Part shown: positions 9,967 to 20,910 of the stretch, one piece after another
Position numbering within the stretch: position 1 is the first letter of the stretch
Layout of the letters: each line of letters starts with the position of its first letter
NCBI RefSeq assembly: GCF_014897315.1
Contig: NZ_JABUYL010000010.1
Coordinates: 62,001-126,000, forward strand
Length of the DNA stretch: 64,000 bases
Source of the DNA: Proteus sp. FME41
Lineage (GTDB): Bacteria; Pseudomonadota; Gammaproteobacteria; Enterobacterales; Enterobacteriaceae
Reading direction: 5' to 3'
Position numbers and translations under genes: made by a program
Notes under the pieces: generated by a model
The model's input: only the letters and a program-made list of their open reading frames with translations
What the model was told of the DNA's origin: nothing
Database searches by the model: none

Positions 9967-11178
9967 GTGAAAAATCGCACTATAGGTAGTGTTTTTATTG
10001 TTGCAGGAACAACAATTGGGGCTGGCATGTTAGCAATGCCACTGGCTGCGGTTGGCATTGGTTTTAGTACCATCATGCTATTACTCGTAGGGTTGTGGCT
10101 ATTAATGAGTTATACCGCGCTGCTGCTAGTGGAAGTTTATCAATACAACGATCCGCATACTGGCCTTGGCTCTATTGCTAAACGTTACCTTGGTGTAGGT
10201 GGTCAGGTGATCACTGGACTTGCATTATTATTATTAATGTATGCATTAACCACTGCTTATATTAGCGGCGCGGGTGAATTACTCTCAGCCACACTCTCTT
10301 CTTGGATTGGTCATGAACTCTCTGTCACACAAGGTATTATTCTCTTCACTGTGATTGGTGGGGCTGTAGTCGGTGTTGGTACCACATCGGTTGATATCAT
10401 TAACCGTTTGCTGTTTACAGCGAAAGTCTTTTTCCTCATTTTTATGCTAGTTGTGATGCTACCTCACGTTGAAAGCGTCAATTTAACGTCAATGCCGGTT
10501 GCTCACGCACTGATTCTTTCTGCTATTCCTGTTATTTTTACTTCGTTTGGTTTTCACGGTAGCGTGCCAAGTATTGTCAGTTATATGAACGGCGATATAA
10601 AAAAATTACGTCTTATCTTTATTATTGGTAGTGCAATCCCGCTTGTTGCCTACATTTTATGGCAAATCGCCACATTAGGTGCAATTCCAACAGATACTTT
10701 TATGGGAATAATGGCTCAACAATCTGGCTTAAATGGACTTCTTACTGCTATTCGTGATGTTGTTGCTACACCTCGCGTCAATATTGCAGTAAACCTTTTT
10801 GCTGCATTAGCCTTAGCCACATCATTCCTTGGTGTTGCACTCGGCTTATTTGATTATCTTGCTGATCTGTTTAAACGCAGTAATCGTGTAACGGGTCGGA
10901 TGCAATCAAGTTTATTAACATTTATTCCACCGTTGCTTTGCGCCCTTTACTTTCCCAACTTTGTACAAGCATTAGCGTACGCTGCTATTGCGTTATCTAT
11001 TTTAGCATTGTTACTTCCTGCCTTATTAGTCTGGAAAGTTAGACAAGAACAACAACATACTGATAAATATAAAGTGAAAGGTGGAAAAGGTGCATTAGCA
11101 GTTGTATTTACTTGTGGTTTAGTCGTCATTGGTATTCAAATTGCCATTACTTTTGGTGCGTTACCTCAAGTCGGCTAA
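9967..11178 (+). CDS. tyrP: Tyrosine-specific transport protein TyrP
   Basis: Inner-membrane proton-coupled permease for tyrosine, of the hydroxy/aromatic amino acid permease (HAAAP) family. 403 residues, identical in length to E. coli TyrP, with about 11 hydrophobic segments. Signature blocks: [20 protein letters not shown] at the N-terminus, [22 protein letters not shown] in the middle, and [21 protein letters not shown]. The start is GTG at 9967, preceded by AGAGGA. A monocistronic unit between its own promoter/TyrR-like site and the bidirectional terminator at 11204-11240. Confidence 0.93.
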   Translation: MKNRTIGSVFIVAGTTIGAGMLAMPLAAVGIGFSTIMLLLVGLWLLMSYTALLLVEVYQYNDPHTGLGSIAKRYLGVGGQVITGLALLLLMYALTTAYISGAGELLSATLSSWIGHELSVTQGIILFTVIGGAVVGVGTTSVDIINRLLFTAKVFFLIFMLVVMLPHVESVNLTSMPVAHALILSAIPVIFTSFGFHGSVPSIVSYMNGDIKKLRLIFIIGSAIPLVAYILWQIATLGAIPTDTFMGIMAQQSGLNGLLTAIRDVVATPRVNIAVNLFAALALATSFLGVALGLFDYLADLFKRSNRVTGRMQSSLLTFIPPLLCALYFPNFVQALAYAAIALSILALLLPALLVWKVRQEQQHTDKYKVKGGKGALAVVFTCGLVVIGIQIAITFGALPQVG

Positions 11179-11203
11179 TCAACCGCCCTCAAGTACAATC
11201 TAT

Positions 11204-11240
11204 AAAAAAGCAGGTGCTGATCCTTCAACACCTGCTTTTT
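11204..11240. terminator. Bidirectional terminator between tyrP and yfaZ
   Basis: AAAAAAGCAGGTG pairs with CACCTGCTTTTT around a 12-nt loop. T runs on both strands serve the convergent genes. Confidence 0.85.
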
Positions 11241-11267
11241 ATTTAATGTGATATTAGGTTTTCTATC

Positions 11268-11810
11268 TTAAAAACGTAAACCTGCACCAACGTAGAAACC
11301 ATCAGCTAATTTATTATTGCTTCTGTTATGTGAGTTTTCGATTTCAATCACACGATAACCCGCATTCACATGTAAAGGTTTAAATACCGTTAATTGTGCG
11401 CCTACATCAGCTTCATAATAAGATTTGCTACCAGAGGTTAATCCTTCAGGAGACGCATAAGCTTCGCCATAAACACTTAAAGACGGTAGGACATCCCAAT
11501 TAAGTCCAACGCCTCCCGCTAAAGCAGCACCATCATCACCATTCTTAGGGGATAGATAGAGTGCTTTACCTCCCACACTGGCTGAAAAAGGCCCTAAAGG
11601 TAGAGCAAATTTTGCCCCTAAACTACCTAATTGACCATCATGATCACTACGAGCCCAGTTACCATTAAATGAAAGACCCGCATTAGGATTACCTAATCCC
11701 GCACGAACATCCGTATAATGCTCACCTGCTTGAATATTCATTGATACCGCATTGGCATTTGCCGCCATAAATAATGTACTTATAGCGCCAACCAACAAAT
11801 ATTTTTTCAT
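11268..11810 (-). CDS. yfaZ: YfaZ-family outer-membrane beta-barrel protein
   Basis: Predicted small outer-membrane protein with no assigned function. From MKKYLLVG it is 180 residues with a Sec signal peptide cleaved after ANANA. The rest alternates short amphipathic strands and ends GFYVGAGLRF with a C-terminal Phe, as outer-membrane barrels do. Blocks such as AGLSFNGNWARSDHDG, GPFSASVGGKALYLSPKNGD and YEADVGAQL match E. coli YfaZ. The start at 11810 has a GGAG site 8 nt upstream and begins the signal peptide; the longer frame adds 16 residues without one. Confidence 0.87.
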   Translation of the reverse strand: MKKYLLVGAISTLFMAANANAVSMNIQAGEHYTDVRAGLGNPNAGLSFNGNWARSDHDGQLGSLGAKFALPLGPFSASVGGKALYLSPKNGDDGAALAGGVGLNWDVLPSLSVYGEAYASPEGLTSGSKSYYEADVGAQLTVFKPLHVNAGYRVIEIENSHNRSNNKLADGFYVGAGLRF

Positions 11811-12093
11811 TGTTATTACTCCAGCAAATAATTGTCCTAACTTATAATTATACAACAAATTTATTAAACAAATTTAGCAATAATTGAAAGCTAATCTGTA
11901 GAATTTTCAATCTATGTAAATAAGTTACGTCTATCAATGTTATTGGTCTAATTGGTTTTATTAATGAGTTTAATGTTGCTAAAGTGGAATTGCAGTCAAG
12001 ATTAACCATAATAAGTATAAGGCTGTTCGCTTCGTTTTATTCACACATGCTATTTTTTAGAACGTTTACTATTTCATAAACTGGAGATATGTG

Positions 12094-13548
12094 ATGGAAA
12101 AGAAAAAGCTAACAACGGCGTCTGGCGCACCTGTTGTAGACAATAATAACTCAATGACCGCAGGCCCTCGAGGCCCAATGTTACTTCAAGATGTCTGGTT
12201 TCTAGAAAAACTGGCTCACTTTGATCGTGAAGTTATTCCTGAAAGACGTATGCACGCAAAAGGCTCAGGCGCTTTTGGTACATTTAAAGTTACTCACGAT
12301 ATAACACAATATACTCGTGCTAAAATTTTCTCTAAAGTGGGTAAAAAAACAGAAATGTTTGCTCGCTTTTCAACCGTCGCTGGTGAAAGAGGTGCCGCAG
12401 ACGCAGAGCGTGATATTCGTGGTTTTGCGTTAAAATTTTACACCGAAGAAGGTAACTGGGATATGGTGGGTAACAACACCCCTGTTTTCTATCTTCGTGA
12501 TGCCCTGAAATTCCCTGACTTGAACCACGTTGTAAAACGTGATCCTAAAACTAACCTACGCAATATGGCATACAAATGGGATTTCTTCTCTCATTTACCA
12601 GAAGCATTACATCAATTAACCATTGATATGAGCGATCGTGGTTTACCACAAAGCTATCGTTTTGTTCACGGTTTTGGTAGCCATACCTACAGCTTTATTA
12701 ATAAAGATAATGAGCGTTTTTGGGTTAAATTCCACTTCCGTTGCCAACAAGGTATTAAAAACTTGATGGATGACGAAGCACAAACCCTCGTAGGTAAAGA
12801 CAGAGAAAGCTCACAACGTGATTTATTTGATGCTATTGAACGCGGTGATTTCCCACGCTGGAATTTACAAATTCAAATCATGCCTGAAAAAGAAGCGTCA
12901 ACAGTCCCTTATAATCCTTTCGATTTAACTAAAGTATGGCCACATGCGGATTACCCATTAATTGATGTGGGTTATTTTGAATTAAACCGCAACCCCGAAA
13001 ACTATTTTTCGGATGTAGAACAAGCTGCCTTTAGCCCAGCTAATATTGTTCCAGGGATTGGATTCTCTCCAGATAAAATGTTACAAGGTCGCCTATTCTC
13101 TTATGGCGATGCTCACCGTTATCGTTTAGGTGTTAATCATCATCAGATCCCAGTGAATGCGCCACAATGCCCATTCCATAATTATCATCGTGACGGCGCA
13201 ATGCGTGTTGATGGTAATAGTGGCAGCGGTATTACTTACGAGCCAAATAATGGCGGTATGTTCCAAGAACAGCCTAATTTTAAAGAACCTCCATTATCTA
13301 TCGAAGGTGCGGCAGATCACTGGAACCATCGTGAAGACGAAGATTATTTCAGCCAACCTCGTGCGCTATATGAATTACTGAGTGATGAAGAGCATCAACG
13401 TATGTTTGCTCGTATTGCAGGCGAATTAATCCAAGCAAGTAAAGATACACAAAAACGCCAAATTGCCTTATTTAAGAAAGTCCATCCTGAATATGGCGCA
13501 GGCGTTGAAAAAGCAATGAAAGCATTAGCCAAAAAAGACACTAAATAA
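12094..13548 (+). CDS. katA: Catalase (monofunctional haem, NADPH-binding clade)
   Basis: Breaks down hydrogen peroxide. 484 residues, the same length as P. mirabilis catalase and closely similar throughout. Active-site residues are visible: Met53-His54 in [12 protein letters not shown], the Asn in [14 protein letters not shown], and the proximal haem Tyr in [13 protein letters not shown]. Met53 is the residue reported as oxidised to the sulfone in P. mirabilis catalase (remembered literature). The start is ATG at 12094, giving MEKKKLTT, with GGAG 7 nt upstream; a GTG codon immediately before it extends the frame by one residue only. Single-gene unit ended by the terminator at 13590-13610. 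Confidence 0.97.
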   Translation: MEKKKLTTASGAPVVDNNNSMTAGPRGPMLLQDVWFLEKLAHFDREVIPERRMHAKGSGAFGTFKVTHDITQYTRAKIFSKVGKKTEMFARFSTVAGERGAADAERDIRGFALKFYTEEGNWDMVGNNTPVFYLRDALKFPDLNHVVKRDPKTNLRNMAYKWDFFSHLPEALHQLTIDMSDRGLPQSYRFVHGFGSHTYSFINKDNERFWVKFHFRCQQGIKNLMDDEAQTLVGKDRESSQRDLFDAIERGDFPRWNLQIQIMPEKEASTVPYNPFDLTKVWPHADYPLIDVGYFELNRNPENYFSDVEQAAFSPANIVPGIGFSPDKMLQGRLFSYGDAHRYRLGVNHHQIPVNAPQCPFHNYHRDGAMRVDGNSGSGITYEPNNGGMFQEQPNFKEPPLSIEGAADHWNHREDEDYFSQPRALYELLSDEEHQRMFARIAGELIQASKDTQKRQIALFKKVHPEYGAGVEKAMKALAKKDTK

Positions 13549-13589
13549 CCGTATAATAAGAAGCCTTGTGAGCACTCGGCAAAAATAAT

Positions 13590-13614
13590 AAGGCGCCTTC
13601 GGGCGCCTTTCTTT
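13590..13614 (+). terminator. Rho-independent terminator of katA
   Basis: AAGGCGCC, TTCG tetraloop, GGCGCCTT, then TCTTT: an 8-bp GC-rich stem with a UUCG loop. Confidence 0.85.
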
Positions 13615-13685
13615 ATTTCTAATAATCTTTGGGATTTATTGTTATTAAAATAAATTATCAGGAGTATGAATTCATCGAATTAAGT

Positions 13686-14069
13686 TTAATGACTATTTTG
13701 AAATTCTTCGGCTCGCCGCTCTAATTCTGCCATATAAGAAGTTTTTGCTTTTTCATGTCCATCTGGTGACATAATACCAATAATTTGTATATTGTCGTAA
13801 TTCAGCCAATGTCTTGAAAAAACGAGATAATGATTTGAATGCCTGTCGATTTGTGGTTTTTTTTTCTTCCAAGAAGGCTCTGAAGGCAATCGAATATGAA
13901 GCTTATAAACAAATGAGCCACACAACCTTGAATTACCTTCCCATTGACCTTCATTTCCAAATCTATCTGGTAATATTCCAGTGTTTTTCCAGTTTTCTAT
14001 TGCTTTAGCATATTTATTGGCTATTTCTGGCATCTCTACATCAGCATGTACATTTACAACACAAACCAT
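13686..14069 (-). CDS. YafO-like type II toxin (putative mRNA endoribonuclease)
   Basis: 127-residue protein resembling the YafO toxin family, whose E. coli member cleaves mRNA on the ribosome. Matching features are the N-terminal helix followed by NTGILPDRFG, the central HIRLP block, HYLVFSRHWL (compare AHLVYCQGA in YafO), IIGIMSPDGHEKAK, and a terminal helix ELERRAEEFQ. The ATG is preceded by GGAG, which overlaps the stop of the upstream gene. That gene ends 5 bp before this start, so the pair is translationally coupled and this is the second gene, as in yafNO. Family call by pattern only; toxicity is inferred. Confidence 0.6.
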   Translation of the reverse strand: MVCVVNVHADVEMPEIANKYAKAIENWKNTGILPDRFGNEGQWEGNSRLCGSFVYKLHIRLPSEPSWKKKKPQIDRHSNHYLVFSRHWLNYDNIQIIGIMSPDGHEKAKTSYMAELERRAEEFQNSH

Positions 14070-14074
14070 CCGGA

Positions 14075-14695
14075 CTACTCCATGTCAACAACTCCAACTT
14101 TACGATGTTCAGCTATAATCCAAGCGCTGACTTCATCTTGATCTGGCATATCAACTAATTGAACCGTTTTTTCGGGCGTTGAACATTGCTCAATGCACGA
14201 TAAGATGTCTCGCAAAATAAATTCGCCCTGAGCCACAACTCGACCAAACTGAAGTAAGCTTGTTTTATATTTGGCTTGTTGTTCTAAGTTGTCTGGAAAT
14301 AAATTATAGATATTGTTTCCACTCATGACGTGCTGTACAGCAGATTTAATTTGCGCATGACGTTCTAATCCATTGATACACAAATGTTTTACTTGCGCAA
14401 GATTAGTAAAAAGAGGGCCTTTACCTCTATTTTTCCGTTTCTCTTTCATCGAATCGAGTAGAATGCGTTGCTGTATATTGATGTTATTAAGATATTCAGA
14501 GGCTTCATCTAAAGGTAAGAAAATTTGACTATGAGGCAATTCAAACCCCAATGCTGTTGTTTTTTCTTGCTTATCCTGTTTTTCAACAGTCGTTATCGTA
14601 TGAAGTGGAATACTCTTTGCAGGTACGGGAGCAAGTGAAGCCATTAAGCTTGTTGTAATCGTGGCTATCGCTAACTGAGTTGTTTTTTTCGTCAT
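14075..14695 (-). CDS. Unrecognised protein upstream of the YafO-like toxin, possible antitoxin
   Basis: 206 residues; I do not recognise the family. It is not YafN/Phd-like and is long for an antitoxin. Residues 8-27 are mildly hydrophobic and could be read as a signal peptide, but flanking Lys and Thr and the predicted partner argue for a cytoplasmic protein. The central part (about 55-175) is charged and helical, with a basic patch EKRKNRGKG and four cysteines. GGAG lies 5 nt before the ATG. An inverted repeat at 14712-14729 sits 17 bp upstream, a suitable place for autoregulation. The antitoxin role is inferred from position alone. Confidence 0.5.
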   Translation of the reverse strand: MTKKTTQLAIATITTSLMASLAPVPAKSIPLHTITTVEKQDKQEKTTALGFELPHSQIFLPLDEASEYLNNINIQQRILLDSMKEKRKNRGKGPLFTNLAQVKHLCINGLERHAQIKSAVQHVMSGNNIYNLFPDNLEQQAKYKTSLLQFGRVVAQGEFILRDILSCIEQCSTPEKTVQLVDMPDQDEVSAWIIAEHRKVGVVDME

Positions 14696-14711
14696 CTGAA
14701 CTCCATATTAA

Positions 14712-14729
14712 CGGAATTATTCTATTCCG
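14712..14729 (-). promoter_or_regulatory. Inverted repeat, candidate operator of the YafO-like module
   Basis: CGGAAT-TATTCT-ATTCCG is a perfect 6-bp dyad with a 6-bp spacer, 17 bp upstream of the first gene of the module. Toxin-antitoxin operons are usually self-repressed at such dyads. Confidence 0.45.
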
Positions 14730-14864
14730 AAGTATTACCCTTGCATCCATTGTCTATTTTATGCCCATCATTTTAACTACGATAAGCATAGATTCAAATC
14801 ACTTTTATCTACGCTTTACATTAGAAATAGAATTTTGAGAGGAGGCTCGATAAATGCATTAATA

Positions 14865-16295
14865 TTATTTCAACATTTGCCCTTTCACCCATTCTTGCAC
14901 TTGTTTACGAGAGATTTTAATTCCGCCATTTTTAAGGCTTTCAGGGAGTTGTAAACAAGCAACGGGTCGTTGAAATCCAGCTAATCGAGAGTGATACCAC
15001 TGTGGTAATTGATTGATTATTTCAATAGCAGCATCCACAACTGCGACTGGACGCTGCCCGAATTCAGCATCATCAAGAGGGACAATAAAAGATTGGCTTA
15101 CACTTGGGTGCATATTGAGGATCTTTTCTATATCTTCTGGTTGAATACCTTCGCCAGCACTGAAAAAAAGATTATCTAAACGACCTAAAACACACCATTC
15201 ATCAGCGATGAAACCGCCTTTATCTCGCGTTGAATACCAACCATCCGCAGTGAGTGATAACGGTTTTAATGCACCGTCAGACCAATAACCCAGCGCGATA
15301 CTATTAGATAAAATTTGCAGTTCATCATCTACTAATCTAACGTCTTTGCCTTTTAATGGAAGCCCAACACCTGCTTTACCATCAGCACGCTTGGCACAAA
15401 CCGTCGAGGCCATTTCCGTCATACCATAACCGCACCAACATTGAATTCCCCAATGTTCTGCTTCTTGTGTTAGCTCAATAGGGATCATGGCTCCCCCTAA
15501 TAGAACAGATTTTAAGGTAATAGGTCGTTGATTTTTATGTTGCGTTCTACTTTGTAAGAAGCGCCATAGCTGTGTGGGCACTAAAGAGGCATGTGTACAA
15601 CCTTGCAATGCATCCACAAATGGGTGCATTTCACGTACCACCAGCGTTGCTCCACGTAATAACCAACGCCAAAATATACCTTGTCCTGATACATGAAATA
15701 GAGGCAAAGAAAGTAACCAACTATCCCCTTTTTCAAAAGGCATTAATGACAAAACACCCATTGCGCTACAAAAATGCGCATCAAAGGTGTGTATCGCGGC
15801 TTTGGGTAAACCTGATGAGCCTGATGTCAAAATAAGTGTTGCCATACGAGATGGCGCCCATAAGACATCATTTACTTTTTGAGTGTTATATTGACGTGAT
15901 GTGCTATCTAGCTCAATACCACTAAAATCAAGTAATGTCGCATTCAAATCTAGTGGCGTTTCACTCAAATCAGCATAAAAATCGATACCTAAATGAGGCA
16001 ATAATTCATTAAGTAAAGATGTTGGAAGTTGTGGATTTAAAGGTAACACCTTAGCGCCACATTGAAAAACAGCAAGTAATACAAAAACAAGATTGAGGTG
16101 ATTTTTTCCACGCAATAACACTGTACTTTGTGTATCAACACCTTGTTTAACAAAATTATCCGCTAACTGATTGACATGACAACTTAGTTGTTGCCATGTG
16201 ATAGGCGAAACACCTGAAATGATGGCCGTTTCATTTGGGGTTAATTGTGCCCAGTGATTCCACGGCCATTGATTAAATGGCACTACTGTTGCCAT
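14865..16295 (-). CDS. menE: o-Succinylbenzoate-CoA ligase MenE
   Basis: Activates o-succinylbenzoate to its CoA thioester with ATP in menaquinone synthesis. 476 residues; an ANL-superfamily adenylating enzyme with the P-loop-like motif [14 protein letters not shown] (about residues 153-166), [12 protein letters not shown] (A5), a [15 protein letters not shown] region reading [31 protein letters not shown] (A8) and the C-terminal lysine in [11 protein letters not shown]. It overlaps menC by 13 bp and is the last gene of menD-H-B-C-E. A 170-bp gap without a clear terminator separates it from the YafO-like module. Confidence 0.95.
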   Translation of the reverse strand: MATVVPFNQWPWNHWAQLTPNETAIISGVSPITWQQLSCHVNQLADNFVKQGVDTQSTVLLRGKNHLNLVFVLLAVFQCGAKVLPLNPQLPTSLLNELLPHLGIDFYADLSETPLDLNATLLDFSGIELDSTSRQYNTQKVNDVLWAPSRMATLILTSGSSGLPKAAIHTFDAHFCSAMGVLSLMPFEKGDSWLLSLPLFHVSGQGIFWRWLLRGATLVVREMHPFVDALQGCTHASLVPTQLWRFLQSRTQHKNQRPITLKSVLLGGAMIPIELTQEAEHWGIQCWCGYGMTEMASTVCAKRADGKAGVGLPLKGKDVRLVDDELQILSNSIALGYWSDGALKPLSLTADGWYSTRDKGGFIADEWCVLGRLDNLFFSAGEGIQPEDIEKILNMHPSVSQSFIVPLDDAEFGQRPVAVVDAAIEIINQLPQWYHSRLAGFQRPVACLQLPESLKNGGIKISRKQVQEWVKGQMLK

Positions 16296-17254
16296 ACTAT
16301 TTCTAGCTGTTCAAGCGAGATAAGCGGAATGTCTACATCAGGCCAAGGACGAATAAGCTGTTGCTTTATTAAATCAACAGTATCTAGTCCTGGAATACTA
16401 TTCGGTGTCAGCCATTGCGCAATTCTTGCTAATTGAGTCAGCCCAAAGCTGCTTTCAATACTTGAACTGATAATGGCGTCTAATCCTAAAGCATGTGCCT
16501 GCTCAACAAGCGATTGACAGCGTTCAAGACTTCCCACCAGCGTAGGTTTAATAACAATCGTACTAACACCAGGCTGTGGTTTTATTTCAAATCCATCATC
16601 TCGAACTGTTTCATCCCAAGCAATATCAATCCCTGTTGCCATTGAAAAAGCGAGTGATTCTTCAGGCGTTTTACACGGCTCTTCTAAAAACGCAATACGA
16701 TCTCGCCATTGTGGATTAACATACTTAGCAAAACTTTCTGCTTTCGCTGGTGTCCAGCTTCTGTTGGCATCGAGTCTTAGTTTTAAGTCAGGAATAGCTT
16801 CTAATAACAGATTGACCACAATTCCATCTCGTACCGCTTCATATAAACCGACCTTGATTTTAGCGACTTTTTCACCGTCCATATCATTAAGGCTTAAAAT
16901 CAAATCATCTGGATCGCCGTTACATAAAGGTGCTACACGATAATTTGCCTCTTGTGGCAATGAGCCTTCAAGCTCAGCTAATGCACAACTGATACCAAAA
17001 GCCACACTTGGCAGTTCACTGTGCTCTGGGTTTTCACCTGCACACCATGCTGTTAACCAAGATTGTGCTGACACTTGTGCTTGTTCTAAAGTTTCACGGC
17101 TAAATTCAGGAAGAGGTGAAATTTCACCCCATCCTTGTTTGCCATTTTGCTCTAAACAGACAAGAAAGCCATCACGCGTTTTTAGCCTTTGATAGCGCAG
17201 AACAACACCTGCATCTACAGGGAGGCTGAATGAATAGAGTTTGGCGTTTCGCAT
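16283..17254 (-). CDS. menC: o-Succinylbenzoate synthase MenC
   Basis: Dehydrates SHCHC to o-succinylbenzoate; enolase superfamily, muconate-lactonizing subgroup. 323 residues. Catalytic lysine in AKIKVGLYE, metal ligands in [17 protein letters not shown] and [11 protein letters not shown], and the second lysine in [11 protein letters not shown] are all present in order. The ATG start gives [20 protein letters not shown], as in E. coli MenC. The start abuts the menB stop (shared base 17254) and the end overlaps menE, indicating tight translational coupling. Confidence 0.95.
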   Translation of the reverse strand: MRNAKLYSFSLPVDAGVVLRYQRLKTRDGFLVCLEQNGKQGWGEISPLPEFSRETLEQAQVSAQSWLTAWCAGENPEHSELPSVAFGISCALAELEGSLPQEANYRVAPLCNGDPDDLILSLNDMDGEKVAKIKVGLYEAVRDGIVVNLLLEAIPDLKLRLDANRSWTPAKAESFAKYVNPQWRDRIAFLEEPCKTPEESLAFSMATGIDIAWDETVRDDGFEIKPQPGVSTIVIKPTLVGSLERCQSLVEQAHALGLDAIISSSIESSFGLTQLARIAQWLTPNSIPGLDTVDLIKQQLIRPWPDVDIPLISLEQLEIVWQQ

Positions 17255-18111
17255 TATGGATTACGTTTAAATTTAGTGAAGTCAGGTTGACGTTTTTCGT
17301 TAAAGGCATTGCGTCCTTCTTGACCTTCATCAGTCATGTAGAACAGCATGGTCGCATTGCCCGCTAATTCTTGAAGACCTGCTTGTCCATCACAATCCGC
17401 ATTTAATGCTGCTTTTAGGCAACGCAATGCCATTGGACTGTTTTCCAGCATTTCACGACACCAACGCACAGTTTCTTTTTCAAGATCGGCATAAGGGACA
17501 ACCGTATTCACTAATCCCATGTCTAGTGCTTCTTTGGCATCATATTGACGACATAAGAACCAGATTTCACGGGCTTTCTTTTGACCCACAATGCGTGCCA
17601 TATAAGAAGCACCCCACCCCCCATCAAACGAACCCACTTTAGGACCAGTTTGACCGAAAATGGCGTTATCAGCAGCAATAGTTAAGTCACACATCATATG
17701 AAGTACATGACCACCACCAATAGAATACCCCGCAACCATGGCGACGATAGGCTTTGGGCATGTCCGGATTTGACGTTGAAAATCTAATACATTCAGGTGA
17801 TGCGTACCACTATCATCACGATATCCGCCGTAGTCACCACGAATTTTTTGATCCCCCCCCGCACAGAATGCTTTCTCGCCTGCCCCTGTTAAAATAATGG
17901 TACCAATTCCATCATCATAACGAGCATCAGCTAATGCTTGGATCATCTCTTTCACTGTCAAAGGACGGAAAGCATTACGCACTTGCGGGCGGTTAATCGT
18001 AATTTTAGCAATGCCATCGACAGACTTATGGTAGAGGATATCTTCAAAATCGCCTGAACAATCTTGCCATTCTATCGGTGCATATAACTTTTCTTCGCTC
18101 GGGTAAAGCAT
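17254..18111 (-). CDS. menB: 1,4-Dihydroxy-2-naphthoyl-CoA synthase MenB
   Basis: Crotonase-fold enzyme that cyclises o-succinylbenzoyl-CoA to DHNA-CoA. 285 residues, the E. coli length and almost the same sequence. The oxyanion and active-site regions are [20 protein letters not shown] and [21 protein letters not shown], with [21 protein letters not shown]. The codons for the Gly-Gly-Asp of the first block contain eight consecutive G (C on the plus strand at 17853-17860). ATG start; 12 bp after menH, same direction. Confidence 0.97.
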   Translation of the reverse strand: MLYPSEEKLYAPIEWQDCSGDFEDILYHKSVDGIAKITINRPQVRNAFRPLTVKEMIQALADARYDDGIGTIILTGAGEKAFCAGGDQKIRGDYGGYRDDSGTHHLNVLDFQRQIRTCPKPIVAMVAGYSIGGGHVLHMMCDLTIAADNAIFGQTGPKVGSFDGGWGASYMARIVGQKKAREIWFLCRQYDAKEALDMGLVNTVVPYADLEKETVRWCREMLENSPMALRCLKAALNADCDGQAGLQELAGNATMLFYMTDEGQEGRNAFNEKRQPDFTKFKRNP

Positions 18112-18123
18112 AATTAGGTTCCT

Positions 18124-18891
18124 TTAACCAAAGAGGGATAAAACATGATTTATCACCGCAGCATAAACAACTGGTTGTGCCTGATGGGCATTATGACCTG
18201 CATGCGGGATAGTCGTTAAGGGTAGCGAATATTGTTGCGCTATCGCTTGAAATTTTTGATCTTTTTCACCACAAAGCCAAATAAAAGGCAGGGTGAGTTG
18301 CTGTAATTGTGGCACTAACCAAGGTTGGTTACCTAAAGAAAGTGTTTCTAGGCTTTCAGCAATACCAAAACCCGCATTACAGCAACGTTTATCAACAAGT
18401 AATTGCCGTTTTTCATCACTTAAATCGGCAAATACAGGCTGTTGATACCATTGAGTTAATACGTCACAAATAGGTTCATCACGAAACCGTTCAGCCCAAT
18501 GTTTATCATGAGCAATACGGTTTTCTCTTTCTGTTACATCGCATAACCCAGGGTTTCCACCTTCAACAATCAACCCTGATAATCCAGTCGTATCGCCAAA
18601 ACAGGCATGATACATCGCAATTCGGCCACCTAAAGAGTAGCCAATTAGCCAGTAGTGATCGATCCCCTGCTTTTTGAGTGTCTCTGTTATCAATGCACTG
18701 ACATCAACAAAATTTTTTACACTGATAGAAGTGGAATCACCATGGCGAGGTAAATCAATCACAAGTGATGGATATTCATGGCAAGCCTTAATTACAGGCT
18801 CCCATTCACAACCTTCACCTAATAACCCATGTAACCAAACCAACCAAGGCCCTTCATTATGGGTATTATATCGCTGACATGCTAAAGTCAT
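18124..18891 (-). CDS. menH: 2-Succinyl-6-hydroxy-2,4-cyclohexadiene-1-carboxylate synthase MenH
   Basis: Alpha/beta-hydrolase that eliminates pyruvate from SEPHCHC in menaquinone synthesis. 255 residues. The [13 protein letters not shown] oxyanion region, nucleophile elbow [14 protein letters not shown] (Ser), acid in [10 protein letters not shown] and catalytic His in [10 protein letters not shown] match the family in order. The start overlaps the end of menD by 26 bp, so it is translationally coupled to menD. Confidence 0.94.
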   Translation of the reverse strand: MTLACQRYNTHNEGPWLVWLHGLLGEGCEWEPVIKACHEYPSLVIDLPRHGDSTSISVKNFVDVSALITETLKKQGIDHYWLIGYSLGGRIAMYHACFGDTTGLSGLIVEGGNPGLCDVTERENRIAHDKHWAERFRDEPICDVLTQWYQQPVFADLSDEKRQLLVDKRCCNAGFGIAESLETLSLGNQPWLVPQLQQLTLPFIWLCGEKDQKFQAIAQQYSLPLTTIPHAGHNAHQAQPVVYAAVINHVLSLFG

Positions 18892-20560
18892 GAGATGTTA
18901 CCTGTTTTACAAGCTGATTTAACGTTTTTGCACCCTCAGTATCATCAACAATTAATTCAATTAATGTGGTTGTTGGTGTTCCTGCCCAGCATGCTTGAAC
19001 TGTGGTTAACAGTGCATCCCAACTTTTTGGGGATACATAATGCAAGCCAAACATGGCGGCTGCATGTTTGAAATTTAACGAATGAGGCATGCAATAAAAA
19101 CGTGCTCGCTCTGCCTCTGGTGTTGGTAGCATAGAGAATATTTGCCCACCATTATTATTCACCACAATAATAACATTAGGCGCATAAACTTGCTGATGTA
19201 GCGCTAAGCTATTTAAGTCATACAGTGCTGACAAATCACCTAATATCGTTAATGTTGGCTTTTTCGTTGCACGATGAACACCTGCAGACGTTGAAATTAA
19301 GCCATCAATTCCGCTGGCACCGCGGTTACTCATCACAGGGTAGCCTTGAGGCAGTTGAGCAAATGCATCAATTAATCTGACTATCAGACTATTGCCAACA
19401 AATAACTGTCCATCATTAGGAAGTAATTTATCTAATTGGTGCGCAACCTGTGCTTCACCGAAATAATCCGTTATTTCACTGACTTTCTGGTAGGTTTGTT
19501 TGGCTATATTAGCTAATGCATTTGTCCACGGTGAATTATCAATCGCAGGATGTGCCGTTAACCACTGCATAGGTGGTAATGTAAATTTCTCACCTTGATG
19601 ATGACCAGGATCTAAGCGTCCCGGAATAGGATCAATAATCCAATACGCCTTAGGAGAGCACCCTACTTGCCATTGCAATAAACGCTTACCGGTTAAACTT
19701 GAGCCAAATTGAATAACAATTTCAGCATTATTTAATTCTGATTTTGCTTGTGAGTTATTCAACCATAAATCGGCACAAGGTAGTGGTTGCCCCGTTTGAG
19801 ATAATACATCACCTAATAAAGGCCAACCTAATTGCGAAGCCCATTTTGCAACTTCAACCCCCTCTTCTGGGCTAATACGCCCTGCAATAACCACACCTTT
19901 TTTCTGCCGTAATTCATTCCACAGAAGATGGGGTGTTACTGCGGTAAAAAGGGTTTCTTGTAACCATGGTTTATCACTTCCCCACCAATCACCTAAAGCC
20001 TCTGTCCAAGGAGTTGATGTCTCAACATCATCACCATATAAAGGTTCAGCAAAAGGACAATTAACATGTAATGCACCGTGAACCAATGTATTCATGGCAT
20101 TATCAAGAGTAGACACTAACCAGCTTGCAGAAATATCTACTGTTGGCCTTGGTAAAGAGAGAGTTTGCGAAGGATGCGTTGCAAAAATACCTTGCTGGCG
20201 GATAGCTTGGTTTGCACCGCAATCAATTAATTCAGGTGGTCGATCTGCGGTTAAAAAAATAACACGCTCCCCTGTTAATCCCGCTTCAATTAATGCCGGA
20301 TACAAATTAGCGACAGCGGTACCCGATGTCACAATCACCGCAACAGGATCTTTGGTTGCTTTTGCGAGTCCCAACGCTAAATGTCCAAGCCCACGTTCAT
20401 CAAAATGCGTATGACATATTAATTTTTGATTAGCGGCGGCCGCAAGTGTTAAAGGAGTCGAACGTGATCCGGGTGCAATACAGATATGGCGTAAACCATG
20501 ACGAGTCAAAGTTTCGAGTATAACTTTAGCCCATTGGCGATTAAACGAACTATTAGACAT
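18866..20560 (-). CDS. menD: SEPHCHC synthase MenD (thiamine diphosphate enzyme)
   Basis: First committed enzyme of menaquinone synthesis; joins isochorismate and 2-oxoglutarate using thiamine diphosphate and Mg2+. 564 residues (556 in E. coli). The N-terminal block [16 protein letters not shown] with [18 protein letters not shown] carries the catalytic Glu. The cofactor motif [14 protein letters not shown] ... [13 protein letters not shown] lies in the C-terminal domain. First gene of the tight menD-H-B-C-E group; menF lies 350 bp upstream rather than adjacent. Confidence 0.96.
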   Translation of the reverse strand: MSNSSFNRQWAKVILETLTRHGLRHICIAPGSRSTPLTLAAAANQKLICHTHFDERGLGHLALGLAKATKDPVAVIVTSGTAVANLYPALIEAGLTGERVIFLTADRPPELIDCGANQAIRQQGIFATHPSQTLSLPRPTVDISASWLVSTLDNAMNTLVHGALHVNCPFAEPLYGDDVETSTPWTEALGDWWGSDKPWLQETLFTAVTPHLLWNELRQKKGVVIAGRISPEEGVEVAKWASQLGWPLLGDVLSQTGQPLPCADLWLNNSQAKSELNNAEIVIQFGSSLTGKRLLQWQVGCSPKAYWIIDPIPGRLDPGHHQGEKFTLPPMQWLTAHPAIDNSPWTNALANIAKQTYQKVSEITDYFGEAQVAHQLDKLLPNDGQLFVGNSLIVRLIDAFAQLPQGYPVMSNRGASGIDGLISTSAGVHRATKKPTLTILGDLSALYDLNSLALHQQVYAPNVIIVVNNNGGQIFSMLPTPEAERARFYCMPHSLNFKHAAAMFGLHYVSPKSWDALLTTVQACWAGTPTTTLIELIVDDTEGAKTLNQLVKQVTSHDFSMSAI

Positions 20561-20910
20561 TGATCATCCCAACAACGAAAACCAGCAATTGCTATTATAA
20601 TATCTATTCCTAAATACTTTTCCTTAGCCTAGTTCAATGAACAGAAGTTTTCGTTAAATAAATCGTTAAAGAAAATACTTAAAGCGTGCATTATTTAGGC
20701 TAATTATCCACTCTATTTCTAATGCGCTTTTTTTATCATTAAGTATAGGAATAAATAGCGTAAGTAACTCAAAGAATAGCATCAATTAGTTAACAATTAG
20801 CAGTGGTTATTTGAAGAGTAGCACTAAATAACAGACTTTAAGAAACTACTCGTCAATTTTTGATTATTGTTATTACTGTATTTATTAAAACTGAGACTAT
20901 CTGTAAGAAA
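20561..20910. other. menF-menD intergenic region with a hairpin
   Basis: 350 bp without a recognisable gene, between menF and menD, which are adjacent in E. coli. It presumably holds the menD promoter. One imperfect stem (20681-20693 with 20720-20730; GTGCATTA / TAATGCGC core) is followed on the plus strand by a run of T, which would suit a plus-strand terminator although no plus-strand gene precedes it. Otherwise AT-rich with no clear motif. Confidence 0.35.
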
